Below are positions 38,998 through 48,267 of a stretch of DNA of 64,000 bases, one piece after another. Source of the stretch: Pediococcus pentosaceus (GTDB taxonomy: Bacteria > Bacillota > Bacilli > Lactobacillales > Lactobacillaceae); assembly GCF_001437285.1 (NCBI RefSeq), contig NZ_JQBF01000003.1, positions 231,920-295,919 on the forward strand, given 5' to 3'. The stretch's first letter is position 1, and each line of letters begins with the position of its first letter. A program made the translations under genes and the position numbers. The notes under the pieces were generated by a model. It was not told the origin of the DNA, made no database searches, and saw nothing but the letters and a program-made list of their open reading frames with translations.

Positions 38998-39348
38998 ATG
39001 TCAAAGAGTAGTTTTTTACTAGGTGTAATCTTGGGTGGAGCAGCTGCTACTGCAGCAGCAATTAAGTTAACAGATACAACACCTCAACAACTTAAGGAAG
39101 CTGCTATTGAGAAATTTGATGATTTCATGGAATCCAATGATTTTGATACAGCTACGCTTAAAGATCGAGCAGTTTCATCTGTAGATGATTTAAAACAACG
39201 AGGAATGGAATTAGCTAATCGTGCTAACAATAAATTTAATCCTGATTTAGAAGAGATGGATGAAGATTTAGTTATTGATAACATGGCAGAAGCGACTCCA
39301 TATGAAAAACCCACTGAGGTATTTATGCCTCACAAAATCCAAGAATAA
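38998..39348 (+). CDS. YtxH domain protein
   Basis: A 116-residue protein with a Gly/Ala-rich N-terminal membrane segment (SSFLLGVILGGAAATAAAIKL, first ~22 residues) and a helical tail, matching the YtxH/general stress protein family. It is 12 bases after the DUF948 gene and ends at a strong terminator, so the two form one transcription unit. Biochemical role unknown. Confidence 0.8.
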   Translation: MSKSSFLLGVILGGAAATAAAIKLTDTTPQQLKEAAIEKFDDFMESNDFDTATLKDRAVSSVDDLKQRGMELANRANNKFNPDLEEMDEDLVIDNMAEATPYEKPTEVFMPHKIQE

Positions 39349-39350
39349 AT

Positions 39351-39396
39351 AAAAAAAGATGGAAACTAGTAGCTATTGCTAGTTTTCATCTTTTTT
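39351..39396 (+). terminator. Terminator after ytxH
   Basis: AAAGATGGAAACTAG and CTAGTTTTCATCTTT form a long hairpin followed by T's. Confidence 0.9.
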
Positions 39397-39436
39397 ATTT
39401 TGAAATGGTGATGATTTTACTCGGTAAGCATATTTA

Positions 39437-39465
39437 TTGATTTTTACTTATAAAAGATAAATAAT
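39437..39465 (+). promoter_or_regulatory. Probable pox promoter
   Basis: TTGATT (39437-39442) and AATAAT (39460-39465) are 17 bases apart. Transcription would start about ten bases before the cre-like palindrome. Confidence 0.5.
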
Positions 39466-39478
39466 CAGATATGAAAAA

Positions 39479-39492
39479 CGAAAACGTTTTCA
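39479..39492 (+). promoter_or_regulatory. cre-like operator (CcpA binding site) in the pox leader
   Basis: CGAAAACGTTTTCA contains the palindrome GAAAACGTTTTC and matches the CcpA cre consensus TGWAANCGNTNWCA except for the first base. It sits downstream of the promoter and 24 bases before the pox start codon, where CcpA would repress as a roadblock. ccpA itself is in this window. Confidence 0.7.
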
Positions 39493-39515
39493 AAAAGCTG
39501 AGGAGGAAATTATTC

Positions 39516-41264
39516 ATGGCAGAAAAAATTCAAGCAGGAATAGCAATGTTAAAAGTAATTGAATCATGGGGTGTAGACCATATTTACGGTTACCCTGGGG
39601 GATCAATTAATTCAACTATGGATTCTTTGCAAAAAGAACAAGACAATATTAAATACATCCAGGTTCGACATGAACAAGTCGGGGCACTTGCAGCAGCAGC
39701 TGACGCCAAATTGACTGGTAAAATTGGGGTAGCTTTTGGGTCAGCAGGACCCGGCGCAGTCAACCTACTTAATGGATTGTATGATGCAAAGGAAGACCAT
39801 GTTCCTGTTTTGGCAATTGTAGGACAAGTCCCACATACCCGAATGAATTATGATTACTTCCAAGAATTCAATGAATCTCCTATGTTCGATGACGTTGCGG
39901 TTTACAATCGAATTGTGATGACCCCAGAAAGTTTGCCATATGTAATTGATAAAGCGATTCGTATGGCATATAAAGAAAAGGGAGTAGCGGTAGTTATTAT
40001 TCCGAATGACTTTGGCTACGTAGAAATCCCAACTGGCAATTATTCTACTGAAAAAACACGTAATCAACCTGAGATTAAACCTCAACCTGATTCTGAATTA
40101 GTGCAAGATGCTTGGGATATGATTAAAAATGCTAAATATCCAGTTATTCATTTAGGACAAGGTGCTCGCGGAGCCACCAAAGAAGTTGAGGCATTATCTG
40201 AAAAACTTCAAATTCCAATCGTAATTACTGGGTTAGCTAAGGGCGTAATCCCTGATGAATATGAGGGGAATATGGGGCCATTTAACCGAGCGGCTTCTAA
40301 GGTTTCTAATGAATTAATTAAGAAAACGGACCTTTTAATTTCAATTGGTGCTAACTTCCCATTTGCAGCAATTGTATATGGAGATCGACCATTTAAGTAT
40401 ATTCAAGTTGATAATGATCAAGCTATTTTTGGGCGCCATCATTCACTTGATTTAGGAATTTGGGCAGATGCTAAATTATTCGTTGAAAAATTGGATGAAA
40501 TTAGCGAAACCGTTCAACCGCGTCCATTCTACAAAGCAGCTGTGGCTGCCCAAAAAGACTGGCGTAAATACCTAAAGGGCTTGATGAGTCGGACAGATGG
40601 ACCTCTAGAATACGAACAAGTTTATCAACAAATTAACCGAATTGCAGATGACGACGCCGTATTTTCAATGGATGTTGGGGATAATATTATTAATAGTTTC
40701 CGTTTTCTTGATATGAATCCTAAACAAAAAATCTTAACTTCAGCTTTGTTTGCAACTATGGGTTGTGGAATTCCTGGAGCAATGGCTAGCAAGTTAAGCT
40801 ATCCAGATCGTCAAGTATTCAATATTGCTGGAGATGGGGCGTTCTCAATGGTAATGCAGGATATGATTACCGAAAAACGTTATAACTTACCAATCATTAA
40901 TATCGTTACATCTAACCGCCATCTAAGTTTTATTAAGTCTGAACAAGATGACGTTCCTCAAGATGAATTCGGGGTAGATTTAACTGATGCTGACTATGCT
41001 AAAATTGCTGAAGGAATGGGTGTTAAAGGAATTCGAGTCGATGAAATTAGTCAGCTCGAAAAAGCCTTTGATGATGCTATTGCAGAAGTAAAAGCTGGAC
41101 ATCCGGTGTTAATTGATGCCAATATCACGGATAAACGAGGAATTCCAGTTGAACTTGATTTGGAACAGGACGATACATTGTATACACCTGAATTTCTTAA
41201 AGAATGGGATGCAGAAGAATTGAAGCCATTTGATGAATATTTAGCTCAATATTCTGCCGAATAA
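39516..41264 (+). CDS. pox: Pyruvate oxidase (TPP/FAD dependent)
   Basis: The enzyme converts pyruvate, phosphate and oxygen to acetyl phosphate, CO2 and H2O2. The thiamine-enzyme layout is clear: N-terminal PYR domain (ESWGVDHIYGYPGGSINS, catalytic Glu in VRHEQVGALAAA), central FAD domain and C-terminal PP domain with GDGAFSMVMQDM and following Asn (TSNRHLSFI). The 582 residues start at ATG 39516 behind GAGGAGGA; an in-frame ATG at 39471 would place the cre site within the gene. Sequence stretches favour pyruvate oxidase over acetolactate synthase. Likely repressed by CcpA on glucose. Confidence 0.93.
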   Translation: MAEKIQAGIAMLKVIESWGVDHIYGYPGGSINSTMDSLQKEQDNIKYIQVRHEQVGALAAAADAKLTGKIGVAFGSAGPGAVNLLNGLYDAKEDHVPVLAIVGQVPHTRMNYDYFQEFNESPMFDDVAVYNRIVMTPESLPYVIDKAIRMAYKEKGVAVVIIPNDFGYVEIPTGNYSTEKTRNQPEIKPQPDSELVQDAWDMIKNAKYPVIHLGQGARGATKEVEALSEKLQIPIVITGLAKGVIPDEYEGNMGPFNRAASKVSNELIKKTDLLISIGANFPFAAIVYGDRPFKYIQVDNDQAIFGRHHSLDLGIWADAKLFVEKLDEISETVQPRPFYKAAVAAQKDWRKYLKGLMSRTDGPLEYEQVYQQINRIADDDAVFSMDVGDNIINSFRFLDMNPKQKILTSALFATMGCGIPGAMASKLSYPDRQVFNIAGDGAFSMVMQDMITEKRYNLPIINIVTSNRHLSFIKSEQDDVPQDEFGVDLTDADYAKIAEGMGVKGIRVDEISQLEKAFDDAIAEVKAGHPVLIDANITDKRGIPVELDLEQDDTLYTPEFLKEWDAEELKPFDEYLAQYSAE

Positions 41265-41275
41265 TTAGGCTATAT

Positions 41276-41310
41276 AAAAAGCGCTTCGGCTTAGAACCGA
41301 AGTGCTTTTT
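41276..41310. terminator. Bidirectional terminator between pox and pepQ
   Basis: AAAAAGCGCTTCGG and CCGAAGTGCTTTTT flank a seven-base loop, with A and T runs outside, so it works for both converging genes. Confidence 0.88.
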
Positions 41311-41320
41311 GATAGAAATA

Positions 41321-42415
41321 TTATAGATATCTAAGTTCTTTTGAAGTATGGGTAAATGGTAGGCAACCATCCTTAGTGATGTGAACACAGTCTTCAATGC
41401 GAACACCAGCAACGCCGGGGATATAGATACCAGGTTCGATTGAGAAACACATACCTTCTTGGAGGATTAAATCGTTTCCTTCCATGATGGATGGGAATTC
41501 GTGTTCTCCCATACCCATTCCATGTCCTAGGCGATGAATGAAGTATTCACCATAACCGGCCTTATCGATGATGTCACGTGCGACTTTATCTAAACTAGCA
41601 GCAGTAATTCCAGGTTTGGCGTAAGCTTGGGCAGTTAATTGAGCTTCTAGACAAACTTTGTAAATATCTTTTTGTTTGTCATTTAAAGTTCCTAAAGCGA
41701 CCGTTCTAGAAGCATCACTAATATAACCATCATGGATGGTACCTAAGTCGAAAAGTACTAATTCATTATTTTGAATTTGGTTCATGCCAGTTGCACCATG
41801 GGGTTCAGCAGCATGAGCGCCCGCTTGAATAAGAGTATCAAAACTCATTTCCATTACACCACGCTTTTTTAAAGCATATTCAAGTTCAGCAGCAACATCA
41901 GCTTCAGTTTTACCAGCGGCAACTGCATTGAAACCAACTTCAAAGGCGTAATCAGCCTCTGCACCAGCAGCATTTAATTTTTCGATTTCGTCGGCAGTTT
42001 TAATCATACGAAGTTTTTCAAAAACTGGAGTTAAGTTTTGTTCAAATTTAGCATTTGGAAATTCAGAACGAAGTACTTCATAACGATCAAATGTAAGATT
42101 ATTATTTTCAATTCCCCAGTGAATAGGGTTAGCATTGCGTTCACGAATATATTTAGCAATTAATTGAAAGGGCTTCTCGTGATCTAAATAACCATAAACG
42201 GGGTGATTCCATCCAGTATCTTTAATTGCTTCAACTTCTAGTGCAGGAGCAAATAAGAATGGTTCATGATCAGGAAAAACAAATAAAGCTAAAACGCGTT
42301 CGATAGGGTCGCTACCAAAACCAGTTAAGTATTTAATACTTTCAAAATTACTAATATATGCAACGTCTAACTTATGATCTGAAACCCATGCTTGGACTTT
42401 ATCTAATTGTGACAT
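41321..42415 (-). CDS. pepQ: Xaa-Pro dipeptidase (M24 family)
   Basis: A cytoplasmic prolidase that releases proline from X-Pro dipeptides. The 364-residue product has a creatinase-like N-domain and the M24 metal ligands: Asp pair in VLFDLGTIHDGYISDASRT, His in HRLGHGMGMGEHEFP, and the Glu residues in SIEPGIYIPGVAGVRIEDCVHI. It is divergent from ccpA, the well-known lactobacilli arrangement. Its own minus-strand extended -10 (TGCTATAAT) lies about 40 bases upstream of the start, and the shared intergenic region contains a cre-like site. Confidence 0.94.
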   Translation of the reverse strand: MSQLDKVQAWVSDHKLDVAYISNFESIKYLTGFGSDPIERVLALFVFPDHEPFLFAPALEVEAIKDTGWNHPVYGYLDHEKPFQLIAKYIRERNANPIHWGIENNNLTFDRYEVLRSEFPNAKFEQNLTPVFEKLRMIKTADEIEKLNAAGAEADYAFEVGFNAVAAGKTEADVAAELEYALKKRGVMEMSFDTLIQAGAHAAEPHGATGMNQIQNNELVLFDLGTIHDGYISDASRTVALGTLNDKQKDIYKVCLEAQLTAQAYAKPGITAASLDKVARDIIDKAGYGEYFIHRLGHGMGMGEHEFPSIMEGNDLILQEGMCFSIEPGIYIPGVAGVRIEDCVHITKDGCLPFTHTSKELRYL

Positions 42416-42508
42416 TTAATCTCTTCTTTCTTATATTCGGATAGTTAGATTATAGCACATAGGGAAATAGGTAATAAAATAAAAAAAGGTTGCAAGTATG
42501 CTGAAAAT

Positions 42509-42522
42509 TTGATAACGTATTC
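42509..42522 (+). promoter_or_regulatory. cre-like site in the pepQ-ccpA intergenic region
   Basis: TGATAACGTATTCA keeps the TG...CG...CA framework of cre with two deviations from TGWAANCGNTNWCA. It overlaps the likely ccpA promoter (TTGCAA at 42489-42494). This suggests CcpA autoregulation. Confidence 0.5.
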
Positions 42523-42577
42523 ATGGCAATGAAAACAGAATGAAAACAAATAATATCAATGGAAGAGGTAATATAAT

Positions 42578-43582
42578 ATGGCAAAACAAACCATCACAAT
42601 TTACGATGTTGCTCGAGAAGCGGGCGTTTCAATGGCCACAGTATCACGCGTTGTTAATGGAAATCCTAATGTTAAACCTGTTACAAGAAAAAAGGTTAAC
42701 GAAGTAATCGAACGTTTGGATTACCATCCCAATGCAGTAGCTCGTGGTCTTGCTAGCAAGAGATCAACTACTATTGGAGTAATTCTACCAGATATTACTC
42801 AAATGTTTTTTGCATCGTTAGCACGAGGAATTGATGATATTGCTTCAATGTACAAATACAATATCATTTTAGAAAATTCTGACGAAGATGTTGATAAAAA
42901 GGTTGAAGTGCTTGAAAACTTACAAGCTAAGCAAGTAGACGGTATCATTTATATGGGGAATGCCGTTGACGATCGTTTACGAGAAGCGTTTAAAGCAGCT
43001 CGTACACCAGTCGTTTTTGCTGGTTCCGTAGATGATAAGAACACTTTGCCTTCTGTAAGTATCGATAATAAGGCTGCAGTATACGAAGCAGTCAATAAAC
43101 TAATTGATAATAAAAATAAGAAGATTGCTTTTATCTCAGGTCCGCTTTCTGAACCCGTTAATGGTAAATTTAGATTAGAAGGTTATCGTCTTGCTTTAAG
43201 TGAAGCTAAAGTTGATTATGACGAAAATCTAGTTTTTGAAACAAGTAATACTTACGAAGATGGAGTTAAGTTAGCATCCGAAATTGCTTCTACAACGGGC
43301 GTTACGGCCGCTTTTGTTGCTAATGATAGTTTAGCGGTGGGCTTACTTAACGGCCTTCAAGATCTCGGCGTTAAAGTTCCGGAAGATTTCGAAATTATTT
43401 CAAGTAATAATACTAGCTTGACTAAGATGGTTCGTCCACAAATTAGTTCAATTGGTCACCCAATGTACGATACTGGGGCGGTTGCAATGCGTCTTTTAAC
43501 TAAATTAATGAATAAAGAAGAAGTCGAAGAACGTAATATTACTCTTCCATTTGATATGGTCTTCAGACAATCTACTAAATAA
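42578..43582 (+). CDS. ccpA: Catabolite control protein A
   Basis: CcpA is the LacI-family master regulator of carbon catabolite control, binding cre sites with HPr(Ser-P). The N-terminal HTH is TIYDVAREAGVSMATVSRVVNGNPNVKP (residues 4-31), the hinge helix PNAVARGLASKRS follows, and the core is a periplasmic-binding-protein fold. 334 residues is standard. Divergent from pepQ. The pox cre-like site in the window is a plausible target. Confidence 0.96.
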   Translation: MAKQTITIYDVAREAGVSMATVSRVVNGNPNVKPVTRKKVNEVIERLDYHPNAVARGLASKRSTTIGVILPDITQMFFASLARGIDDIASMYKYNIILENSDEDVDKKVEVLENLQAKQVDGIIYMGNAVDDRLREAFKAARTPVVFAGSVDDKNTLPSVSIDNKAAVYEAVNKLIDNKNKKIAFISGPLSEPVNGKFRLEGYRLALSEAKVDYDENLVFETSNTYEDGVKLASEIASTTGVTAAFVANDSLAVGLLNGLQDLGVKVPEDFEIISSNNTSLTKMVRPQISSIGHPMYDTGAVAMRLLTKLMNKEEVEERNITLPFDMVFRQSTK

Positions 43583-43584
43583 AA

Positions 43585-43624
43585 GAAAAAATCCACTTCT
43601 ACATTAGGTAGAAGCGGATTTTTT
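43585..43624. terminator. Bidirectional terminator between ccpA and glpF
   Basis: AAAAAATCCACTTCTAC and GTAGAAGCGGATTTTTT form a long hairpin with one mismatch, serving both converging genes. Confidence 0.9.
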
Positions 43625-43637
43625 GTTTAATTATATG

Positions 43638-44369
43638 TTATAGGAAAAGTCCTTTATACAAAGCAACGGCACAAATACCAGCTAAGATTGGGGCAACAAC
43701 GGGAACTGATGCGTAACCCCATTGAGATGATCCTTTATGTTTGATTGGGAGCATTGCGTGAACTAAACGGGGACCTAAGTCACGAGCAGGATTCAAAGCT
43801 GGACCAGTAGCACCACCAAGTGAAGCAACCAAAGTACCAACTAGAAAACCAAGTGCAATAAATACTGATCCTTTATTAGCCTCGAAATAAGGAGCATGAG
43901 TAAAGGCTGTAGCTCCAAAGAAGAGGACGAATGAACCAATAAATTCGTTAGCAAAACCATTCCAAGAGCTATGACTAGCATCAATTGTACTAAACGTACC
44001 TAAAATTGATTCAGTATTAGTAGTTAAATCATAATGAGGCTTGTAAGCAAAATAAACTACTAATTGTCCAAAAATAGCACCTAACATTTGGGCAATAATG
44101 AAAGGAAGGACCTGAGACCATGAGAACATTCCTGAAACTGCTAAACCAATGGTGAAAGCAGGATTAATTTGAGCTCCAGAAATAGTTCCAAACATTAATG
44201 CAGGGACCATTACACCACATCCGTACCCAACTGCGATGACTAACCAATCACTACCGTTACCTTTTGTACCTTTAAGCTCAACGTTAGCAACCGAACCATT
44301 ACCTAAAAGAACTAAAATTGCTGTACCAAGAAATTCAGCTGCTAACTTGGCAAAAAAACTATATTCCAT
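43638..44369 (-). CDS. glpF: Glycerol uptake facilitator (aquaglyceroporin, MIP family)
   Basis: A channel for glycerol and small solutes. The 243-residue protein has six membrane segments and both NPA motifs (QINPAFTIGLA and LNPARDLGPR). The Asp after the second NPA-R (RDLGPR) points to the glycerol-facilitator branch rather than a strict water channel. Start ATG at 44369 has AAGGAG upstream on the minus strand. Monocistronic; no glpK or glpD is in the window. Confidence 0.93.
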   Translation of the reverse strand: MEYSFFAKLAAEFLGTAILVLLGNGSVANVELKGTKGNGSDWLVIAVGYGCGVMVPALMFGTISGAQINPAFTIGLAVSGMFSWSQVLPFIIAQMLGAIFGQLVVYFAYKPHYDLTTNTESILGTFSTIDASHSSWNGFANEFIGSFVLFFGATAFTHAPYFEANKGSVFIALGFLVGTLVASLGGATGPALNPARDLGPRLVHAMLPIKHKGSSQWGYASVPVVAPILAGICAVALYKGLFL

Positions 44370-44561
44370 ATTATGTAAAACTCCTTAAAAATAAAATTTA
44401 CGTAAAACACACTGTTTATGAGTATATCTTATTTGAAAGGCAATATGCAAGGGCGATATGTAAAGCTTTCTTAACATTTCTCAAAAAATAAGAAAATTGG
44501 ATGAAAACAAGTATAGCAAGTCTTAAGATATCTTGAAGAGTAATGAGAGATTACGGAATAG

Positions 44562-44570
44562 TGGTAAAAT
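44562..44570 (+). promoter_or_regulatory. Extended -10 promoter of the membrane protein gene
   Basis: TGGTAAAAT is an extended -10 element (TGn-TAAAAT). No good -35 is seen. Transcription would begin near 44577, downstream of the first in-frame ATG (44569). Confidence 0.45.
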
Positions 44571-44622
44571 GAAGATATATTATGAGCTTAATGGAGGAGT
44601 GGTCCCAATCGAAGAAACAAGG

Positions 44623-45441
44623 ATGACAAGAGAAACGCTTCAGGAAAAAAATCCGACAATTGACAGAAAACCAAGGCTGTTTTGGATAAGAGTCTTGATG
44701 ATTATTTGTGGGTTATTACTATTTTTAACTTTCTCAGCTAAACAAACCGTCTTTAATGTAAACTATGTTCAAAGTCAGGTGGTTAAATCGAATGCGGCTA
44801 GTACAATTAATCAGCAAGTTAATACACAATTGCAACAAGCAGGGATTCAACAGACTAATTTGATCCCTGATAATGTAATTAATGATGAATTGAAGTCAAT
44901 GATTGGTGAATTTTATGCTGGTGAGGAAGTCAAGTTAGATCAATCAATCATTACGGAAGAAGTTAATGCAAATATTGGCACGTCCGGAATGATACAACAA
45001 GGGATAGTTTCGATTATTGTTAATCAAGTTGCTAATATTTTTAATAGCCAGTTGGATACGCAAAAACTAACGCATTATGCGGGACAGGTAGCTAAATTAC
45101 AAAAGTTGAATCAAATCATGATGGCGATTAGTGCAGTAGGACTGCTGATACTAACATTCTTTGCTTTCATTAAACGACGCGGTCTCAATTTATTAGGTTC
45201 CATGATGGTGACGGTTGGGGCATTTGCTACTGTGATTAGTGCCATCGCCTATGTATCAAATGTTCTTAATGATTTGCCAATCCAATATGCTGTAATTAAA
45301 GGGATTGTTGAGCAAGCAGGACAAGATATTTTATTACGTGAGTTAACTATGGCACTTGGTATTTTAATATTAGGAATCATTTTATTGGTGTTGTCTTTTG
45401 GGGCTAATCAGGTCAATAAAGAAAGAAGTAAAAATCGTTAA
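44623..45441 (+). CDS. Uncharacterised four-helix membrane protein
   Basis: Family not recognised. The protein has a membrane segment near the N-terminus (WIRVLMIICGLLLFLTF), a roughly 130-residue extracytoplasmic Gln/Asn-rich region, then three further segments and a Lys/Arg-rich end. The start is uncertain: the frame is open from 44533, but the likely promoter and the GGAGGAG at 44593-44599 rule out the first ATG codons. ATG at 44623 (272 residues) is given; GTG 44599 or a rare ATC start at 44608 better fits the ribosome site. It stands alone between glpF and purA. Confidence 0.7.
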   Translation: MTRETLQEKNPTIDRKPRLFWIRVLMIICGLLLFLTFSAKQTVFNVNYVQSQVVKSNAASTINQQVNTQLQQAGIQQTNLIPDNVINDELKSMIGEFYAGEEVKLDQSIITEEVNANIGTSGMIQQGIVSIIVNQVANIFNSQLDTQKLTHYAGQVAKLQKLNQIMMAISAVGLLILTFFAFIKRRGLNLLGSMMVTVGAFATVISAIAYVSNVLNDLPIQYAVIKGIVEQAGQDILLRELTMALGILILGIILLVLSFGANQVNKERSKNR

Positions 45442-45466
45442 TGATTTTTACTTCTTTCTTTATTTT
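45418..45466. terminator. Bidirectional terminator between the membrane protein and purA
   Basis: A 19-base inverted repeat (arms 45418-45436 and 45443-45461, core GAAGTAAAAATC) overlaps the 3' end of the plus-strand gene and the purA stop. Confidence 0.9.
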
Positions 45467-46760
45467 AGTCTGACCACATATCATTTAAGACGATGGTTTG
45501 TTCACGATCAGGGCCGATTGAAAAGGCGCTAACTGGAACTCCAGTAATTTCTTCAATCTTTTTAAGATAATTTTTAGCATTAGCTGGTAATTCTTCGTAA
45601 GTAGTCATTTGAGTAAGATCTTCATCCCAACCTGGAAGAGTTTCATAAATTGGAGTTGAATTTTTAAGTTCTTTTTCTGAAGCAGGATAATACTTAATTA
45701 CGCCGTGATCAGTTTGATAACCAGTACAGATTTTAAGTTCTTTAAATCCTGAAAGGACATCCAAACAGTTAACAACTAAATCAGTTAGCCCATTAACTTC
45801 TGAAACGTATTTCATTAATACGCCATCAAACCATCCAATTCGACGAGGTCGTTTAGTAACGGTACCATATTCATGAGCAATTTCACGGATTCGATCACCG
45901 ACTTCGTTGATTTGTTCAGTTGGGAATGGGCCTTCACCAACGCGAGAAACGTAAGATTTACATACGCCAATGACGTGTTTAATCTTAGTTACACCAATTC
46001 CTGCACCCGTAGCAGCTCCACCGGCAGTTGGATTAGAGGAAGTAACAAAAGGATAAGTACCATGGTCAATATCAAGCATAGTACCTTGAGCTCCTTCAAA
46101 TAAGACGCGTTTATTATCATTTAAGTTAGTGTGAATTAGGTAGCTTGTATCAGTAATATAGTCCTTAAGGATTTCTCCATATTCAATGTACTGAGCGGTC
46201 AATTCCTTTAAGCTTGGAAGTTGATTCCAAAGATCTTCGTCCAGAATGCGTTTCTTTTGTTCAAGGTTAAAAGCAATTTTTTCTTCAAGAGTTTCGTTGT
46301 CTAATAGATCAATAGCTCGGATACCAATACGTTGCATCTTGTCCATGTATGCTGGGCCGATACCTTTATTAGTTGTTCCAATTTTTTCGCCATTTTTAGA
46401 ACGATCACGTTCTTGTTGTTGATCTTGTAAGATGTGATATGGGAAAACGATATGAGCACGATCAGAAATTTTTAAATGATCAGTGTTAACACCTACTCCA
46501 TTTAATTCTTTAATTTCATCAAGTAGGGTAGCAGGATTAATCACTGTTCCATTACCAATGATACAAATTGAATTAGGAGCAAGAATTCCGGAAGGGATTA
46601 AACGAAGAGCTAATTTTTGGTCGTTAACCACAAGTGAGTGACCAGCATTATCTCCACCTGAATAACGCACTGTAACATCAGCACTTTGTCCAAGAAAATC
46701 AATAATCTTTCCTTTTCCTTCATCGCCCCATTGGCTTCCTATTACTACTGTAGCTGTCAT
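45465..46760 (-). CDS. purA: Adenylosuccinate synthetase
   Basis: Converts IMP and aspartate to adenylosuccinate with GTP. The N-terminal P-loop-like GSQWGDEGKGKIIDFL (residues 7-22), IGTTNKGIGPAYMDK and the VGEGPFPTE segment are diagnostic. ATG at 46760 (431 residues) follows GGAGGA on the minus strand; an in-frame ATG at 46808 is not supported. Divergent from purB, the next AMP-pathway enzyme, across a region with PurBox-like sequences. Confidence 0.97.
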   Translation of the reverse strand: MTATVVIGSQWGDEGKGKIIDFLGQSADVTVRYSGGDNAGHSLVVNDQKLALRLIPSGILAPNSICIIGNGTVINPATLLDEIKELNGVGVNTDHLKISDRAHIVFPYHILQDQQQERDRSKNGEKIGTTNKGIGPAYMDKMQRIGIRAIDLLDNETLEEKIAFNLEQKKRILDEDLWNQLPSLKELTAQYIEYGEILKDYITDTSYLIHTNLNDNKRVLFEGAQGTMLDIDHGTYPFVTSSNPTAGGAATGAGIGVTKIKHVIGVCKSYVSRVGEGPFPTEQINEVGDRIREIAHEYGTVTKRPRRIGWFDGVLMKYVSEVNGLTDLVVNCLDVLSGFKELKICTGYQTDHGVIKYYPASEKELKNSTPIYETLPGWDEDLTQMTTYEELPANAKNYLKKIEEITGVPVSAFSIGPDREQTIVLNDMWSD

Positions 46761-46832
46761 ATTTATTCCTCCATTTTTATCAATACACAACTCTAAAGAT
46801 GATAACACAGTTTACCAAAAAAATAAAAGGGA

Positions 46833-46878
46833 TAAACCGAATTATACAAAAGGTAATTCTTTTAATGGTTCGTGTTTA
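46833..46878. promoter_or_regulatory. Candidate PurR operator (inverted PurBox pair) between purA and purB
   Basis: TAAACCGAATTAT (46833-46845) resembles the PurBox AWWWCCGAACWWT, with about 11 of 13 matches. An inverted, poorer copy, ATGGTTCGTGTTTA, lies at 46865-46878. The two are 19 bases apart, near the spacing used by Gram-positive PurR. They sit between the divergent purA and purB starts. Confidence 0.4.
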
Positions 46879-46940
46879 TTAATACTGAAGATTTTGGTAA
46901 AATGGAGAGGTAAATATTTTTAATTCAAAGGAGTAATCAA

Positions 46941-48239
46941 ATGATTGATCGTTATGCAAGACCCGAAATGCAAAAAATTTGGAACCGCCAGTCCCAATTT
47001 CAAAGTTGGCTTGACGTTGAAATAGCCGTTGTTAAAGCTTGGAATAAAGATGGAAAGGTTCCTGACCAAGATCTCGAACTAATCGAAAAGAAAGCTAAGT
47101 TTGATTTAGATCGAATTGATGAGCTTGAAAGTCAAACGCATCACGATGTAATTGCCTTTACTAGGTCCGTTTCCGAATCTTTAGGCGAAGAGCGAAAATG
47201 GATTCATTACGGATTAACCAGTACAGACGTTGTCGATACAGCGCAGTCGCTTCGACTCAAAGCTGCTAACGAAATCATTTCGGCAGATTTAGAAACACTA
47301 AAAACAACCTTGAAAGAACTATCAATCAAATATAAAGATTTAATTGCCGTTGGACGGACTCATGGAATTCATGCCGAACCAACTACAATTGGATTAAAAT
47401 TTTTACGCTGGTATTCAGAAATTAATCGTAATATTGAACGTTTTAATCATGCCCGTAAAAACATCGAAGTTGGCAAGATTAGTGGGGCAGTGGGGACTTT
47501 TGCTAACATTACTCCTCAAATTGAAGAATGGGTTTGCCAAATGCTTGGAATTGGGCATCAAGAAATTTCGACTCAAATCCTCCCACGTGATTTACACGCA
47601 GAATATTTGAGTGTTTTGGCCTTAATCGCCTCCCAAATTGAAGAAATTGCAACTGAAATTAGACATTTACAGCGTACAGAAGTCAATGAAATGCGAGAAG
47701 GATTTGCTAAAGGACAAAAAGGTTCATCAGCGATGCCTCATAAACGTAATCCTATTGGTTCTGAAAATGTTTCAGGACTAAGTCGAGTTGTTCGTGGAGA
47801 AATGATGACAGCGTTTGAAAATATGAATTTATGGCATGAACGAGACATTTCTCATTCGTCTGCTGAACGTGTAATTTTACCAGATTCAACAGCTTTAGTT
47901 GACTACATTCTTACACGAATGAATCGGATTTTAAATAACTTGGTAGTTAATGAAGATGAAGTTCAAAAAGACCTTGAAATGACTCATGGATTGATTTTTT
48001 CTCAACAAGTTATGTTGAAATTGATTGATAAAGGTTGGACCCGCGAGGAAGCCTACGATACAGTTCAGCCAATCGCTATGATGGTATGGAATACTGGGCA
48101 ACATTTTATGGATTTACTACTTGAAAATGATAAAATTAAGTCAATTCTTGATGATGAAGAAATTCGAGCTATTTTTAACTATCAATACCATCTTAAAAAC
48201 GTTGATGCAATCTACCAACGGTGTGGTATCGAAGCATAA
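46941..48239 (+). CDS. purB: Adenylosuccinate lyase
   Basis: Splits adenylosuccinate to AMP and fumarate, and SAICAR to AICAR. The fumarase-superfamily signature SSAMPHKRNPIGSEN is clear, together with the catalytic His region GRTHGIHAEPTT. The 432-residue length is normal. RBS AAGGAG lies upstream of the ATG. Followed by pncA with a short gap, so these two may be co-transcribed. Confidence 0.97.
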   Translation: MIDRYARPEMQKIWNRQSQFQSWLDVEIAVVKAWNKDGKVPDQDLELIEKKAKFDLDRIDELESQTHHDVIAFTRSVSESLGEERKWIHYGLTSTDVVDTAQSLRLKAANEIISADLETLKTTLKELSIKYKDLIAVGRTHGIHAEPTTIGLKFLRWYSEINRNIERFNHARKNIEVGKISGAVGTFANITPQIEEWVCQMLGIGHQEISTQILPRDLHAEYLSVLALIASQIEEIATEIRHLQRTEVNEMREGFAKGQKGSSAMPHKRNPIGSENVSGLSRVVRGEMMTAFENMNLWHERDISHSSAERVILPDSTALVDYILTRMNRILNNLVVNEDEVQKDLEMTHGLIFSQQVMLKLIDKGWTREEAYDTVQPIAMMVWNTGQHFMDLLLENDKIKSILDDEEIRAIFNYQYHLKNVDAIYQRCGIEA

Positions 48240-48267
48240 TTTAGATTAAAAGGGATGAGGAATTTTG

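Noticed and set aside
44400..44500. cre site for glpF
   Set aside because: The GTAAAGCTTTCTTAAC stretch has an AAGCTT centre without the CG core and is not convincingly cre-like.
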